The notes: generated by a model not told the origin, from the sequence alone. DNA of 64,000 bases from Thiomicrorhabdus lithotrophica (GCF_029201445.1 NZ_CP102381.1:992001-1056000); one strand, 5' to 3'; counted from the stretch's first letter, positions 17,506 through 26,818 are shown. Translations and numbers: made by a program.

Positions 17506-17564
17506 TTTTATAATCAGTATTTTGCATTATTACCTAAATAGGCTGTGACCCATCTTAATACACT

Positions 17565-18041
17565 ATGAAAACACAACTAATCACCAAACAAGGTTTTAAA
17601 AAACTCCAAGCCGAGCTGGATGAGCTTTGGCGGAAAGAACGCCCAGCCGTCACTAAAATTGTGACTTGGGCAGCCAGTCTAGGCGATCGCTCAGAGAATG
17701 CAGACTATCAATATAATAAACGTCGCTTACGAGAGATAGACCGCCGAGTACGATTTTTAAGAAAGCTCTTAGAAGAGATAAAAATTGTCGAATACCATCC
17801 ACAACAAGACGGCAAAGTGTTTTTTGGTGCTTGGGTAGAGCTAGAAGATGAAGAGGGCACCTTGCTTAAAGTTAGAATCGTAGGCCCAGAAGAAATCTAC
17901 GGTGCTAAAGACTATATATCCATAGATTCCCCCATGGCCAGAGCTTGCATTGGTAAAGCGGTAGATGACGAAGTGATTGTAAGCTTGCCAACAGGCAAAA
18001 AAACTTGGTATGTGAATGCGATTAGTTATGAGATAGGCTAG
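17565..18041 (+). CDS. greB: transcription elongation factor GreB
   Basis: GreB binds RNA polymerase through its secondary channel and stimulates cleavage of backtracked RNA. The 158-aa length is typical. The N-terminal coiled coil carries the acidic tip with flanking GDRSENADYQYNKRRLREIDRR (about 41-62). The C-terminal globular part (about 80-158) contains RIVGPEEIYGAKDYISIDSPMARA. The Arg-rich patch RRLREIDRRVRFLRK and the length favour GreB over GreA. It follows tesA by 59 bases. Confidence 0.95.
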   Translation: MKTQLITKQGFKKLQAELDELWRKERPAVTKIVTWAASLGDRSENADYQYNKRRLREIDRRVRFLRKLLEEIKIVEYHPQQDGKVFFGAWVELEDEEGTLLKVRIVGPEEIYGAKDYISIDSPMARACIGKAVDDEVIVSLPTGKKTWYVNAISYEIG

Positions 18042-18425
18042 TTTCTAGGTATATCTAAAAAAGAATTACCAAGCTTAGAAAAGGGTAGCGTCCATAACTT
18101 TGACTCCCTAATTTAAAGTAACCATTAACTTAATGACTGAATATTTCAGGTAGTTAATCTATAAATCAGACGAACTCAACACTCAAATAGATTTGTCTAA
18201 TCAAATGATTTTTTTATGAAAAAAATAATTATAATATTTGCAAAATCCATAATGCCTTTTTTGTAGATAGCATTTTATATGCTTCCAGCATTAACTGGCG
18301 CTAAAGCATTCGTTAATTAATAGAGTAATGAGATAAAGCTAAGCTAACCAATCAATAAGCATTGAGTCCCCTGAGGCCGAGCCGTTTGATTCAGATATTC
18401 AACTTTAGAAAGGAAGTTTACCTAT
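18042..18425. promoter_or_regulatory. 384-bp AT-rich intergenic region upstream of the autotransporter
   Basis: No gene is supported here. There is a TATAAT at 18230-18235 without a good -35 partner, and long A/T runs at 18210-18240. The last 60 bases (CCCCTGAGGCCGAGCC near 18369) are richer in G+C, like the gene that follows. Probably promoter and leader of the autotransporter; nothing further identified. Confidence 0.4.
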
Positions 18426-20786
18426 ATGACTCTTTTAAAAAAGAAATCTATCAGCGGCTCGATTGCCTTTTTTTTGACCACTGCGGGGTTATTTGCCACG
18501 CCTCAAGCTATGGCCGATGTCCAGAATTGGAATGTAGGTACAGGTGACTGGTTCGCGCCAGGATCCTGGAGTGGTCGTGTTCCCCAAAGCTCAGATTTCA
18601 CCTTTATAAACAACGGTGGCACGGCGCAGATTCTAAGCGGGGCGGCCGCAACAAATGTGTTAGGTATCGGTAATAATGCTGGCAATACCGGCACCCTGAC
18701 AGTTCAAAACACTGGGTCTACACTCACAGCGAATACAATAACCGTTGGTTCTAACGACATAACGGCCGCCGGCACGATGAATATTTTAGACGGCGCCTCG
18801 GTCACCTCCAGCAACTTGGCCATCGGCATCAACGCCGCCACCGGCACGCTGAATATTGCTGGCGGCGGGGTTCTTAACATGTCGAACGTCATTTTGCTAG
18901 GCAATAGTGCAGGCAGTACGGCCATATTCAATATCGGCACGGGTGGTGCTGCCGGCGTGCTGAATGTGAACAGCCTAATCAGTTCTGGAGGAGCCAATGG
19001 CACCGTCAATTTCAACCACACTGATACCAATTATTATTTTACCAATGACAGTACGTCTACGGGTACGGCAGTCCTTCTTACAGGAAGTCTTCTTGTCAAT
19101 CACACTGGTTCCGGCACCACGATTCTAAATGGCGTGAACACCTACACCGGTGCCACCACCATCAACGCGGGAACCTTGCGGGTGAACGGTTCAAATGCTA
19201 ACTCTGCGACCACTGTCAACGCTGGCGGTACTCTGGGTGGAACTGGTACCGTGGGCAGTGTCAATGTCAGCGGTGGCACCTTTGCCCCGGGCAACTCCAT
19301 CGGCACAACTACTGTGACGGGCAATGTCGATTTTACTGGCGGTGGCAACTATAACGTTGAAGTGGATGCGGCGGGCAACACGGATTTAATCAATGCCAGT
19401 GGCACGGCAACCTTGACTGGCGGTATTGTCAATGTACAACCCGAATCAGGAACCTATGCCCTCTCTACGGATTACACCATACTGACAGCCAGCGGCGGCC
19501 TTGGCGGAACGACCTTTGACAGCGTCAATTCAAACCTGGCATTTCTGACGCCGACCCTAAGTTACGATGCCAATAATGTATTCTTGACCCTAATCCGCAA
19601 CAGTAGCAATTTTGCCAGCGTCGCCAGTACGCCAAACCAAACAGCTGTGGCTACCGTAATGGATAGCAATCCCACTGGTGTGTCAGATATAGTCAACAAC
19701 TTGCTTTCGCTTTCCAGCACAGATGCTCAACAGGCTTTTGAGAGTTTAAGTGGTGTCCAGCATGCTGGAGCACAAACCGCGATGCAGAAACAAAACAGTC
19801 AATTTAACCGTGTCTTATCCAGCCGCTTTGGTGGTTTAACCAACAGTACCGTCGCTTCCTTTAATCCTTTGGCAGGTTTGTTATTGGCCTACAATGGCGA
19901 CGACTGGCTTGGGATGGCAGATGCCGCGGCAATGCCTTTTGGCGCAGAGACTGAACTAAAACGAGGTTGGTGGGTTAAAGGGTATAGTCAAAACGGTGAT
20001 ATCAAGGATACCCTGAATGCAGCGGGCTCTAATTACAACCTGTTTGGTACTGCTATCGGAATGGACACGAAGTTAGACACGGGGTTAATCGTGGGTGCGG
20101 CTATGGGACTTGGGCGCAGTGATGTGAATAGTATCGGTTACAATGCTGATGTAACCAGCTATCAATTGGCAACCTATGCAGGTTGGCAACAAAATGAATA
20201 TTATCTCAATGGTTCGATTAGTGCGAGTTACCATGACAATGACGCGAGCCGAAAAATCATCGTGGGTTCAAGCACTTCTACAGCTGAATCGAAGTATGAT
20301 GCCATCAGCATCAGCACCAATATTGAAGGCGGAAAGCGGTTTGAATTTAATGAAACAACCACACTGACCCCATTTGTTGGCATAGACTATAGTTCTTCTC
20401 ATCGAGACGGCTTCACCGAGACGGGAGCAGGAGCTTCCAATCTAGCTGTACAGGATCAGGATGAAGACTCATTACAATCAAAACTGGGGTTCGAAATAAG
20501 TCATAGTCTTGAGACAAACCAGGGCTGGCAACTAGAACCGAATGCAAGATTGGCTTATATTCATGAACATTTAGATAATGTCTCTCGCATCAATGCAGGA
20601 TTCAGTAGCGCACCGAGTTCAACGTTTGTGATTGATGGGCCAGAACTGGATAGAAACAGAGTAGGCTTGAATATCGGGATGATGATTGCAAAGGAGCGAA
20701 CAAATTTTTATCTGGGTTATGACGCCGAGATAGCGGATTCAGATAATCATCACGCCTTTTCTGCTAACTTTCGATATACATGGTAG
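18426..20786 (+). CDS. type V autotransporter (outer-membrane beta-barrel with beta-helix passenger)
   Basis: A 786-aa classical autotransporter. The signal peptide ends near ATPQAMA (residue 30). The passenger (about 31-510) is Gly/Thr/Asn-rich with beta-helix repeats and a passenger-associated repeat NGVNTYTGATTINAGTLRVN near 238-258. The translocator barrel starts around RGWWVKGYSQNGD (about 515) and ends in the aromatic terminus FRYTW. The passenger-coding DNA is visibly richer in G+C and uses GGC/GCC/ACC codons more than its neighbours, suggesting transfer. Adhesin or surface function is inferred only from architecture. Confidence 0.9.
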   Translation: MTLLKKKSISGSIAFFLTTAGLFATPQAMADVQNWNVGTGDWFAPGSWSGRVPQSSDFTFINNGGTAQILSGAAATNVLGIGNNAGNTGTLTVQNTGSTLTANTITVGSNDITAAGTMNILDGASVTSSNLAIGINAATGTLNIAGGGVLNMSNVILLGNSAGSTAIFNIGTGGAAGVLNVNSLISSGGANGTVNFNHTDTNYYFTNDSTSTGTAVLLTGSLLVNHTGSGTTILNGVNTYTGATTINAGTLRVNGSNANSATTVNAGGTLGGTGTVGSVNVSGGTFAPGNSIGTTTVTGNVDFTGGGNYNVEVDAAGNTDLINASGTATLTGGIVNVQPESGTYALSTDYTILTASGGLGGTTFDSVNSNLAFLTPTLSYDANNVFLTLIRNSSNFASVASTPNQTAVATVMDSNPTGVSDIVNNLLSLSSTDAQQAFESLSGVQHAGAQTAMQKQNSQFNRVLSSRFGGLTNSTVASFNPLAGLLLAYNGDDWLGMADAAAMPFGAETELKRGWWVKGYSQNGDIKDTLNAAGSNYNLFGTAIGMDTKLDTGLIVGAAMGLGRSDVNSIGYNADVTSYQLATYAGWQQNEYYLNGSISASYHDNDASRKIIVGSSTSTAESKYDAISISTNIEGGKRFEFNETTTLTPFVGIDYSSSHRDGFTETGAGASNLAVQDQDEDSLQSKLGFEISHSLETNQGWQLEPNARLAYIHEHLDNVSRINAGFSSAPSSTFVIDGPELDRNRVGLNIGMMIAKERTNFYLGYDAEIADSDNHHAFSANFRYTW

Positions 20787-21158
20787 TCAGGGAAAATAGG
20801 GTTAGGAGTCTATGTAGCAGACAGCCAGAATTGACGTGCAATTCTCTGCAGGTTTGGTAAGTGCCTCTGCTGAGTTTGGTTATCCTAATTCTCTGAAAAA
20901 GGGGAGTGTCTCATTTTTCTGCTTTTTCTGTTTTGTGAATCAAATACACTATAACAATGAATAGAGTGTTTGAAGTAAGAATGTTATTTTTCATCAAAAA
21001 TCTTAAGTTTATGAGCGGTTCTTAGCCAGTTCAAAGGTGGTTTTTTCTTGTTTTTTGGGCAAAATCCGTACTCTAGCGAAAGGATTTACCGATATAGACT
21101 TGAAAGATAATCAAAATTTTGTATATTTAAAGTCTCTCTAAAATAAAGTCTCTGGCTT
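20787..21158. other. 372-bp intergenic region with a short hairpin
   Basis: No gene is supported. AGAATTG and CAATTCT (20827-20845) form a 7-bp stem with a 5-base loop 41 bases after the autotransporter; no T-run follows, so terminator status is doubtful. The remainder, including T-rich stretches near 20910-20930 and 21040-21060, shows nothing I can identify. Confidence 0.4.
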
Positions 21159-21737
21159 ATGAAATATAAAAAACTCTTATTTATTCTGTTTTTGGTGGCA
21201 ACGGTTTCTGGATGTTCTACGACACCTGTGCCATCTGAGCGCCATGATAATCTTTGTCGTATCTTTGCCCATGATAGTGAATGGAAAACAGCGTCTAAAA
21301 ACACTTATCGTAAATGGGGATTACCTCCTTGGACGCAGCTTGCCATAGTAAAACAAGAGTCTTCTTTTAAACCAGATGCTAGGCCAGGCATGGAATATTT
21401 TCTTTTTATACCTACAGGGCGTAAATCTTCAGCCCGTGGTTTTACACAGGCGCTTGACGGTACTTGGACTGAATATAAACGTGAAACAGGAAATCGCTGG
21501 GCTGATAGAGATGATATTTCAGATTCCCTTGATTTTATTGGATGGTACACACACAAAGCCTCTAAAAGAACAGGCTTATCAAAGCGAAATGCTTACCAGG
21601 TTTATCTTGCCTATCATGAGGGTGCGGGAGGGTATTCAAGAGGAACCTATAAGAAAAAAACCTGGCTGAAAAAAGTTGCTAGAAAAGTTCAAAATCAAGC
21701 AGTCGATTATATGAGAGAGTATAAGCGCTGTTCTTAA
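21159..21737 (+). CDS. lipoprotein with lytic transglycosylase-like (SLT) domain
   Basis: A 192-aa predicted lipoprotein; the lipobox VSGC puts the lipidated Cys at 19. The SLT-type fold is suggested by AIVKQESSF with the likely catalytic Glu67, RGFTQALDGTWTEYK (Gly-Phe-Thr-Gln block, about 92-106) and AYHEGAGGYSRGTY (about 149-162). It would cleave peptidoglycan glycan strands at the cell envelope. It stands alone and is convergent with the next gene. The overall SLT match is from motif order only. Confidence 0.75.
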   Translation: MKYKKLLFILFLVATVSGCSTTPVPSERHDNLCRIFAHDSEWKTASKNTYRKWGLPPWTQLAIVKQESSFKPDARPGMEYFLFIPTGRKSSARGFTQALDGTWTEYKRETGNRWADRDDISDSLDFIGWYTHKASKRTGLSKRNAYQVYLAYHEGAGGYSRGTYKKKTWLKKVARKVQNQAVDYMREYKRCS

Positions 21738-21806
21738 TCGTAACAGAGTAAAAGATCCTTTTTAAAGGAAGTTGAGCTTTTTTAATGGTCTGATTCTGCA
21801 AACAAT

Positions 21807-22286
21807 CTATTCACTTTTCTCTGGAAACCAGGCGGATTTTTCCGCTTCTTGGTAAAGATCTCTAAAGGTGTCGTGAATTTCTTTTATCCAATCTTGGTCT
21901 TTAGCTTTGGCGCAGCCGCCGAGTCTATTCAGATTTTTCTTAAATTCAATTTCTTGCGCCTCTTTTTCTGCCCGTACATCTTGGTTAATAAAGTCTTTTA
22001 TAAAATTATTGGCGGTAATACTGTATTTAGTGATGTATAAACGATTAACTTTATTAAAGTTTTTGGCAACGCTAGTGCCTCGGCAACGATTGTTATAAAA
22101 ATCTAATTGCAGGGCGGTAAGAACAAGTTCAGAGTGTAGTTTTAATTCTGGGTTATCAACATTATTGTTGTTACTGTCATTGGCGAATGCCTGAGTTGTG
22201 ATTAGATTTAAAAAAGTGATTACAACGGCTAAAAGAACTAAGCTGTTGATTGATTTGAATGCATTTTTAGATTTGTCAGTAATCAT
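21807..22286 (-). CDS. hypothetical exported protein
   Basis: A 159-aa protein with an N-terminal hydrophobic signal (about 16-35, cleavage likely after QAFA). It is followed by an Asn-rich linker (NDSNNNNVDN) and a helical, charged domain containing just two cysteines (about 68 and 124) that could form a disulfide in the periplasm. I recognise no family and no functional partner among the neighbours. Confidence 0.6.
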   Translation of the reverse strand: MITDKSKNAFKSINSLVLLAVVITFLNLITTQAFANDSNNNNVDNPELKLHSELVLTALQLDFYNNRCRGTSVAKNFNKVNRLYITKYSITANNFIKDFINQDVRAEKEAQEIEFKKNLNRLGGCAKAKDQDWIKEIHDTFRDLYQEAEKSAWFPEKSE

Positions 22287-22410
22287 AGTTTTTCCAATAA
22301 GTGCTCATGCAATAGACAGAGTATGTTTAGTTTACTGGATATGTTGGCTAATTGGAAAGTGAATACTGATTGAGTAACTATTGAGAGATTTTGTAATATC
22401 TTATAAGTTA

Positions 22411-22446
22411 AATAAAGCCCCAGAAATACTTTGATGAGGCTTTATT
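22411..22446 (-). terminator. rho-independent terminator (minus strand)
   Basis: AATAAAGCC and GGCTTTATT pair across an 18-base loop. The minus-strand read continues TTTATTTAA. It lies 24 bases downstream of the DUF6858-like gene and closes the SQR-like transcription unit. Confidence 0.75.
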
Positions 22447-22469
22447 GGGTGTGCTTTGTTAAAGGTTGA

Positions 22470-22856
22470 CTACTTTACAAGTTGTTTAACCCAAGCTTCC
22501 ATGGTGTCGTTAGCGATTGGGTTTGGTGCTTCCATAAAGTTAACGATAAAACGATCACCCATGTCTGTTACCCCAATTGAACGAGGGCGAACAGCAACTG
22601 GATCCGCAGAAGGTAGCTGCATACCAAAACAAAGAATCAAGTTTTGTGCATCTTCAATGCCTTCACCTATTTCACCACCAATGCTTTTTGTGTGGCTGAA
22701 ATGGTCAAAGCGCGCAATATTAATGGCTTTTGGATGTGCTTCAACTTGAGCGTGTAGAAAATCTAAAATAGCTGGAACGCTGTCGAATTTAGATTCAGCT
22801 TTAGTGAATTCAAGAGCAAAAATTGGGTATTTTTCTTTAAAGATTTTTTGTTGCAT
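22470..22856 (-). CDS. small conserved protein next to SQR-like gene (DUF6858-like)
   Basis: A 128-aa soluble protein without signal or membrane segment. Conserved-looking blocks are EKYPIFALEF near the start, RFDHFSHT (about 49-56) and AVRPRSIGV...FMEAPNPIANDTMEAWV at the C-terminus. It resembles proteins of sulfur-oxidising bacteria that I recall as DUF6858; that label is from memory. It follows the SQR-like gene on the same strand with 85 bases between, which include a palindrome copy. A link to sulfide handling is inference. Confidence 0.6.
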   Translation of the reverse strand: MQQKIFKEKYPIFALEFTKAESKFDSVPAILDFLHAQVEAHPKAINIARFDHFSHTKSIGGEIGEGIEDAQNLILCFGMQLPSADPVAVRPRSIGVTDMGDRFIVNFMEAPNPIANDTMEAWVKQLVK

Positions 22857-22894
22857 GTGTTTTCCTTAGCAATAAAAGTGGGGTAAATAATGAG

Positions 22895-22910
22895 TTACCA
22901 GGCCTGGTAA
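22895..22910. repeat. dispersed palindrome, perfect 16-bp copy 7
   Basis: TTACCAGGCCTGGTAA lies in the gap between the SQR-like gene and its small companion. The core 12-mer is 22897-22908. Confidence 0.92.
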
Positions 22911-22941
22911 GTATAAAACCTTTAGGCCTGTTAAGATTTTT

Positions 22942-24066
22942 TTAACGATATTGGCGCAGATAAACCCATTCAAATGCACGTTTAGCAAAATGCAGTAAAC
23001 GACAAGGTGGGAGTAATGTTGTGCCTTTGTCGGTACGCTTAATTAAAATTCCGTGTGAAAGGGTATCTACGATACAAATGAGTTCATGTTTAAACTCTTC
23101 AAAGTCTGTTTGACCATTTAGAGATTTAATTAGATTTTTTGCGGCTGAAGTGGCTTGTAGATCTGCAGCGTGAGCTTGCTTAGCTTGCCATTCTGGTCCA
23201 GGAAAGCTTCCGGCATCACCAGCGACATAAACATTCTCATAACCTTCTACTTTAGCGTACATGTCGGCAACAATCATTCCACCTGCAGATTTTGGTAATT
23301 CAGAATTTGGTAACCAAGCAGGTCCAGTCATTCCAGGCATAAATAAGATTAGGTCGGCATCAAATTCACCACCTTCCGTTTTGACCTTGTTAGCTTCAAA
23401 ACCAACCATTTTGTGACCTAGGTGTGTTTCGATGTCTTTTTTAGCCATCATCTTCACTAAATTAGCAGGGACTTTAGGTCCAAGTCGTTTGCCTGGTTGA
23501 GGGGCAGGGTTGAAGAAGACGATTTTAAATTTATCGCGACGACCTTGACGGCGTAAAAGGTTGTCTATTCCAAAAAGGAATTCAAACATCGGGCCACCAC
23601 GCATTGCGGATGGTTCATTTGGATTGCCTCCAAAACCGATAGCAATGGTTCCACCAGTCATGCCATCTAGACGGTCTTTAATTCTATTAGCCGCATCAAT
23701 ACCTTCGCAAGGTGTAATGGCATGTTCTATACCAGGCAGTTTTTTGATAAAACGTCCACCCGTTGCAATAATTAATCCGTCATTTTCATATTCACCATCG
23801 TTTGTTACAACAGTACGACCACCATTGGTTATGTTTTCAACAGAAGCTTGAATGAACTGGACTTTTTGGCGGTTAAAAAAGTTATGTAAATTGATACGTA
23901 AGTCATCTCCCTTTCGAAGTCCTGATGGAATCCAAATCAAGCTTGGGTAATAAACAAAAGATTCATTAGGCGCAATCACAGTAATGTTTGCTTTAGGGGC
24001 TGATTTTCGAGTTTGTTTAATAGCAGTTAAGGCGGCAAATCCAGTGCCTAGAATGGTAATGTTCAT
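22942..24066 (-). CDS. sulfide:quinone oxidoreductase-like FAD-dependent oxidoreductase
   Basis: A 374-aa two-dinucleotide-binding-domain flavoprotein. The FAD motif ILGTGFAALTA is at 5-15, ATGGRF at 101-106, and VAGDAGSFPG at 281-290. The C-terminus HFAKRAFEWVYLRQYR resembles the membrane-binding amphipathic tail of SQR. Only three cysteines are present (120, 331, 355). C120 and C331 could be the sulfide-oxidising pair, but the extra Cys near 156-160 of classical SQR is absent. Sulfide-to-quinone electron transfer is likely but not certain. ATG 24066 starts the FAD motif at the usual distance; 24081 is an alternative. Confidence 0.78.
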   Translation of the reverse strand: MNITILGTGFAALTAIKQTRKSAPKANITVIAPNESFVYYPSLIWIPSGLRKGDDLRINLHNFFNRQKVQFIQASVENITNGGRTVVTNDGEYENDGLIIATGGRFIKKLPGIEHAITPCEGIDAANRIKDRLDGMTGGTIAIGFGGNPNEPSAMRGGPMFEFLFGIDNLLRRQGRRDKFKIVFFNPAPQPGKRLGPKVPANLVKMMAKKDIETHLGHKMVGFEANKVKTEGGEFDADLILFMPGMTGPAWLPNSELPKSAGGMIVADMYAKVEGYENVYVAGDAGSFPGPEWQAKQAHAADLQATSAAKNLIKSLNGQTDFEEFKHELICIVDTLSHGILIKRTDKGTTLLPPCRLLHFAKRAFEWVYLRQYR

Positions 24067-24347
24067 ACGCGTTACATCCATTAGTAAATTTTTTTCTATT
24101 ATAGAATTAATTTATACACGGTGTGAGTAAATCATATTCAAATTTATATATGAATCATACCAAAAAAAATTTATGACCTACTGCTAATAATAACGTATCG
24201 GTTAGTTAAAGCGAATCGAGTACTTTTTATATTGGAATGCTTAGAGGTGCGAAGTTCCTAGGTGGGTTGCTTTAAATTATTAGGTTAATCTGGAATTATT
24301 TTATTCATAATTAAATCAATGTATTAATTGATATTGTTAATATTGTT

Positions 24348-25325
24348 TTATGGTGTTTTTCTGCCTTGTAGCCCGCCTGTGTGTAACAAAATAATATTTG
24401 AACCTTTGGGTATTTTTCCTGTTTTTAATTGATCATAAAAAGCATAAACCATTTTTGAAGTGTAAACAGGATCTAATAAAATTGAGAATTCTTTTTCAAA
24501 ACTGTGCTGGAAATTTTTACCTTTAGCAGATTGTTTGGCATAGCCACCATCATGATATTGAGTGAGTAGCTTCCAATTTATATCAGTCATGTTGTTGGTT
24601 TTTTTAACTTTAATGTTTTCAGAATCTTGTAATAAATTTTGAATTTGAAGGGCTAAATACTCACCTTGTTTTAAGACAGGCACCCCCAGGATTTTTTTGA
24701 TTGAATAAGGCTTTAGAAAAGTGTCTTGTGTTTGAAGAATCTGTGAAAAGTGAATTAGACCAGCAAGAGTTCCGCCTGTTCCAACGGCACAATAGATTTG
24801 TGTCCATTCTGGGCATTGCTCATTTATATCTTTAACTAAGTCTTTAAACCCTAAAATGGCATATTGGTTACTGCCACCTTCAGGAATAATAAATGCGGAA
24901 GGGTATTGATTTTGTAGACTAGATAAAAAGCTTGCATCTTCCTTTTGGCGATAGGCTGCACGACTGATAAATTTGAATTGCATACCATTATTAAACGCTG
25001 TTGTAAGGGTATTACTCCATTTTTCAGGCTCATTTTCTAGTTCATCACCTCTAATGATTCCGATGCTCTGAAACCCTTCAGCTTTTGCCGCGGCCGCGGT
25101 AGCGGCAATATGATTAGAGTAGGCACCTCCAAAAGTAATGATAGTGTCTTTACCCTGTTTTTTAGCTTGTAGAAGATTGTTTTTAAGTTTATGCCATTTA
25201 TTTCCTTGCACAGTAGAGTGGTTTAAATCGTCACGCTTAACCCAAACGTTGACTTGGTATTTATCAAATAGTCTTGATTTTATGGGGGTTAAAGGTGTTT
25301 TTATAGGTTTTTTATCTATAATCAT
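24348..25325 (-). CDS. ACC deaminase/D-cysteine desulfhydrase family PLP enzyme
   Basis: A 325-aa fold-type II PLP enzyme. VKRDDLNHSTVQGNKWHKL (29-47) contains the Schiff-base Lys43, and AYSNHIAATAAAA follows the usual phosphate-site block. AVGTGGTLAGL binds the PLP phosphate. Members either open the ring of 1-aminocyclopropane-1-carboxylate or release sulfide and ammonia from D-cysteine. In a non-plant-associated sulfur bacterium, desulfhydrase-type chemistry seems more plausible, but this is inference. It is transcribed divergently from amt. Confidence 0.85.
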   Translation of the reverse strand: MIIDKKPIKTPLTPIKSRLFDKYQVNVWVKRDDLNHSTVQGNKWHKLKNNLLQAKKQGKDTIITFGGAYSNHIAATAAAAKAEGFQSIGIIRGDELENEPEKWSNTLTTAFNNGMQFKFISRAAYRQKEDASFLSSLQNQYPSAFIIPEGGSNQYAILGFKDLVKDINEQCPEWTQIYCAVGTGGTLAGLIHFSQILQTQDTFLKPYSIKKILGVPVLKQGEYLALQIQNLLQDSENIKVKKTNNMTDINWKLLTQYHDGGYAKQSAKGKNFQHSFEKEFSILLDPVYTSKMVYAFYDQLKTGKIPKGSNIILLHTGGLQGRKTP

Positions 25326-25336
25326 TTTTTTAATTT

Positions 25337-25351
25337 TGGTACAATTTGGGC
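25337..25351 (+). promoter_or_regulatory. possible sigma-54 -24/-12 promoter of amt
   Basis: TGGTAC (25337-25342), five bases, then a block ending GGGC (25348-25351). This keeps the GG and GC dinucleotides at the spacing of the TGGCAC-N5-TTGC consensus but has three mismatches. It lies 96 bases before the amt start. Nitrogen control would be expected for amt, but the match is imperfect. Confidence 0.3.
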
Positions 25352-25446
25352 GTTATTAAATAGATTCTAGTCTATTTTAATGTTTAGACTGCGTTTCGAC
25401 GGTCAGATTATCAAAATTAATAATAATTAGCTCAATGAGGAGTCAG

Positions 25447-26664
25447 ATGGAACAGCTAACAACAAGTTTGGATGTATTGTTTATCCTATTAGGTGCAATT
25501 TTAGTCCTGTTTATGCATGCAGGTTTTGCATTCTTGGAAGTGGGTACAGTACAACATAAAAACCAGGTAAATGCCTTGGTTAAGATTATGAGTGATTTAG
25601 GTGTTTCAACCGTTGCTTACTTCTTTATTGGTTACGGTGTTGCCTATGGAGTATTTTTAGGCTTTAACGTTGATGGGCAATTAACTCAGGCCATGACCGA
25701 AAAGTCAGGTTATGAGTTGGTTAAGTTTTTCTTCTTGATGACGTTTGCAGCGGCAATTCCTGCGATTGTGTCTGGTGGTATTGCTGAACGTGCTCGTTTT
25801 TATCCAGTTTTACTGTCAACGTTCTTAATTGTAGCCTTTATTTACCCTTTCTTTGAAGGTATGGCGTGGAATGGTAATTTTGGTGTACAGGCCTGGTTAG
25901 AAGAGAGTTTTGGGGCTGGTTTCCATGATTTTGCTGGTTCTATCGTTGTACATGGTGTAGGTGGTTGGATTGCTTTAGCGGCTATTTTGGTTTTAGGTGC
26001 GCGTCACAATCGTTATGACAAAGAAGGTAAAATCCGTCATGTTCACCCACCTTCAAGTATCCCGTTTCTAGCTTTAGGTGCTTGGATTCTTTCTGTTGGT
26101 TGGTTTGGTTTCAATGTTATGTCAGCTCAAGCGATTGAAGGAATTCAAGGTTTAGTGGCAATGAACTCATTGATGGCAATGGTGGGTGGTATTTTAGCCG
26201 CGACATTTATTGGTAATAAAGATCCAGGTTTCGTACATAACGGACCTTTAGCAGGCTTGGTAGCAATTTGTGCTGGTTCTGATGTTGTTAGCCCGCTAGG
26301 TGCTCTAGTCATTGGTTTAGTTGCTGGTGCTTTATTTGTTAAAGCCTTTACATGGACTCAAAAAACGCTAAAAATTGATGATGTTTTAGGTGTTTGGCCT
26401 TTACATGGTTTAGTGGGGGTTTGGGGTGCTATCGCAGCAGGTATTTTCGGTTCTGAAGCACTCGGTGGCTTAGGCGGCGTATCTATTATTTCTCAACTAA
26501 TTGGTGTTGGCATTGGTATTTCGATTGCCTTTTTTGGTGGTTATATTGTTTATCTGATTGTGAATAAAATTTCTCAAATTAGAATGAGCGAAGATGAGCA
26601 GTATCAGGGTGCGGATTTAACATTCCACAAAATCCATGCAAACCCACCGCGTGATGACTATTAA
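25447..26664 (+). CDS. amt: ammonium transporter (Amt family)
   Basis: A 405-aa, eleven-helix channel-like ammonium transporter. Family blocks include the N-terminal MHAGFAFLEVGTVQHKN, SGGIAERARFYPVL, FAGSIVVHGVGGW (first pore His), LGAWILSVGWFGFN and WPLHGLVGVWG (second pore His). The start is set at ATG 25447 because GAGGAGT lies just upstream; the earlier ATG (25435) overlaps this ribosome site. No glnK/glnB is adjacent. A strong terminator follows. Confidence 0.96.
   Translation: MEQLTTSLDVLFILLGAILVLFMHAGFAFLEVGTVQHKNQVNALVKIMSDLGVSTVAYFFIGYGVAYGVFLGFNVDGQLTQAMTEKSGYELVKFFFLMTFAAAIPAIVSGGIAERARFYPVLLSTFLIVAFIYPFFEGMAWNGNFGVQAWLEESFGAGFHDFAGSIVVHGVGGWIALAAILVLGARHNRYDKEGKIRHVHPPSSIPFLALGAWILSVGWFGFNVMSAQAIEGIQGLVAMNSLMAMVGGILAATFIGNKDPGFVHNGPLAGLVAICAGSDVVSPLGALVIGLVAGALFVKAFTWTQKTLKIDDVLGVWPLHGLVGVWGAIAAGIFGSEALGGLGGVSIISQLIGVGIGISIAFFGGYIVYLIVNKISQIRMSEDEQYQGADLTFHKIHANPPRDDY
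25889..25897 (+). repeat. one-sided motif copy in amt
   Basis: The coding strand reads ACAGGCCTGGTTAGA, translated QAWL. The left side lacks one base of the palindrome (ACAGG for CCAGG). Confidence 0.55.
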
Positions 26665-26696
26665 TATCATTTAATTTTATTTAAATTATATTGTCT

Positions 26697-26729
26697 TAAA
26701 AAGCCCACACTGTGTTGTGGGCTTTTTTG
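26697..26729 (+). terminator. rho-independent terminator of amt
   Basis: AAAGCCCACA and TGTGGGCTTTT pair around a 5-6 base loop and run into a T-tract, 34 bases after amt. Confidence 0.92.
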
Positions 26730-26818
26730 TTATAGTGATAACTAAATTCCATCAGTCAAAATGGCCTTAAAATTAAGGCAGAATAAATAGCATTCAATAC
26801 AAGAAGTTAAACAGATCT

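Noticed and set aside
18362-18547. 61-aa plus-strand ORF overlapping the autotransporter start
   Set aside because: Overlaps the real signal-peptide codons in another frame and lacks a ribosome site.
18704-19030. 108-aa minus-strand ORF inside the autotransporter gene
   Set aside because: Antisense frame opened by the GC-rich, repetitive passenger codons. It has no start context of its own.
20827-20845. Terminator of the autotransporter gene
   Set aside because: The 7-bp stem is perfect but no T-run follows it on the plus strand. I kept it only as an unassigned hairpin.
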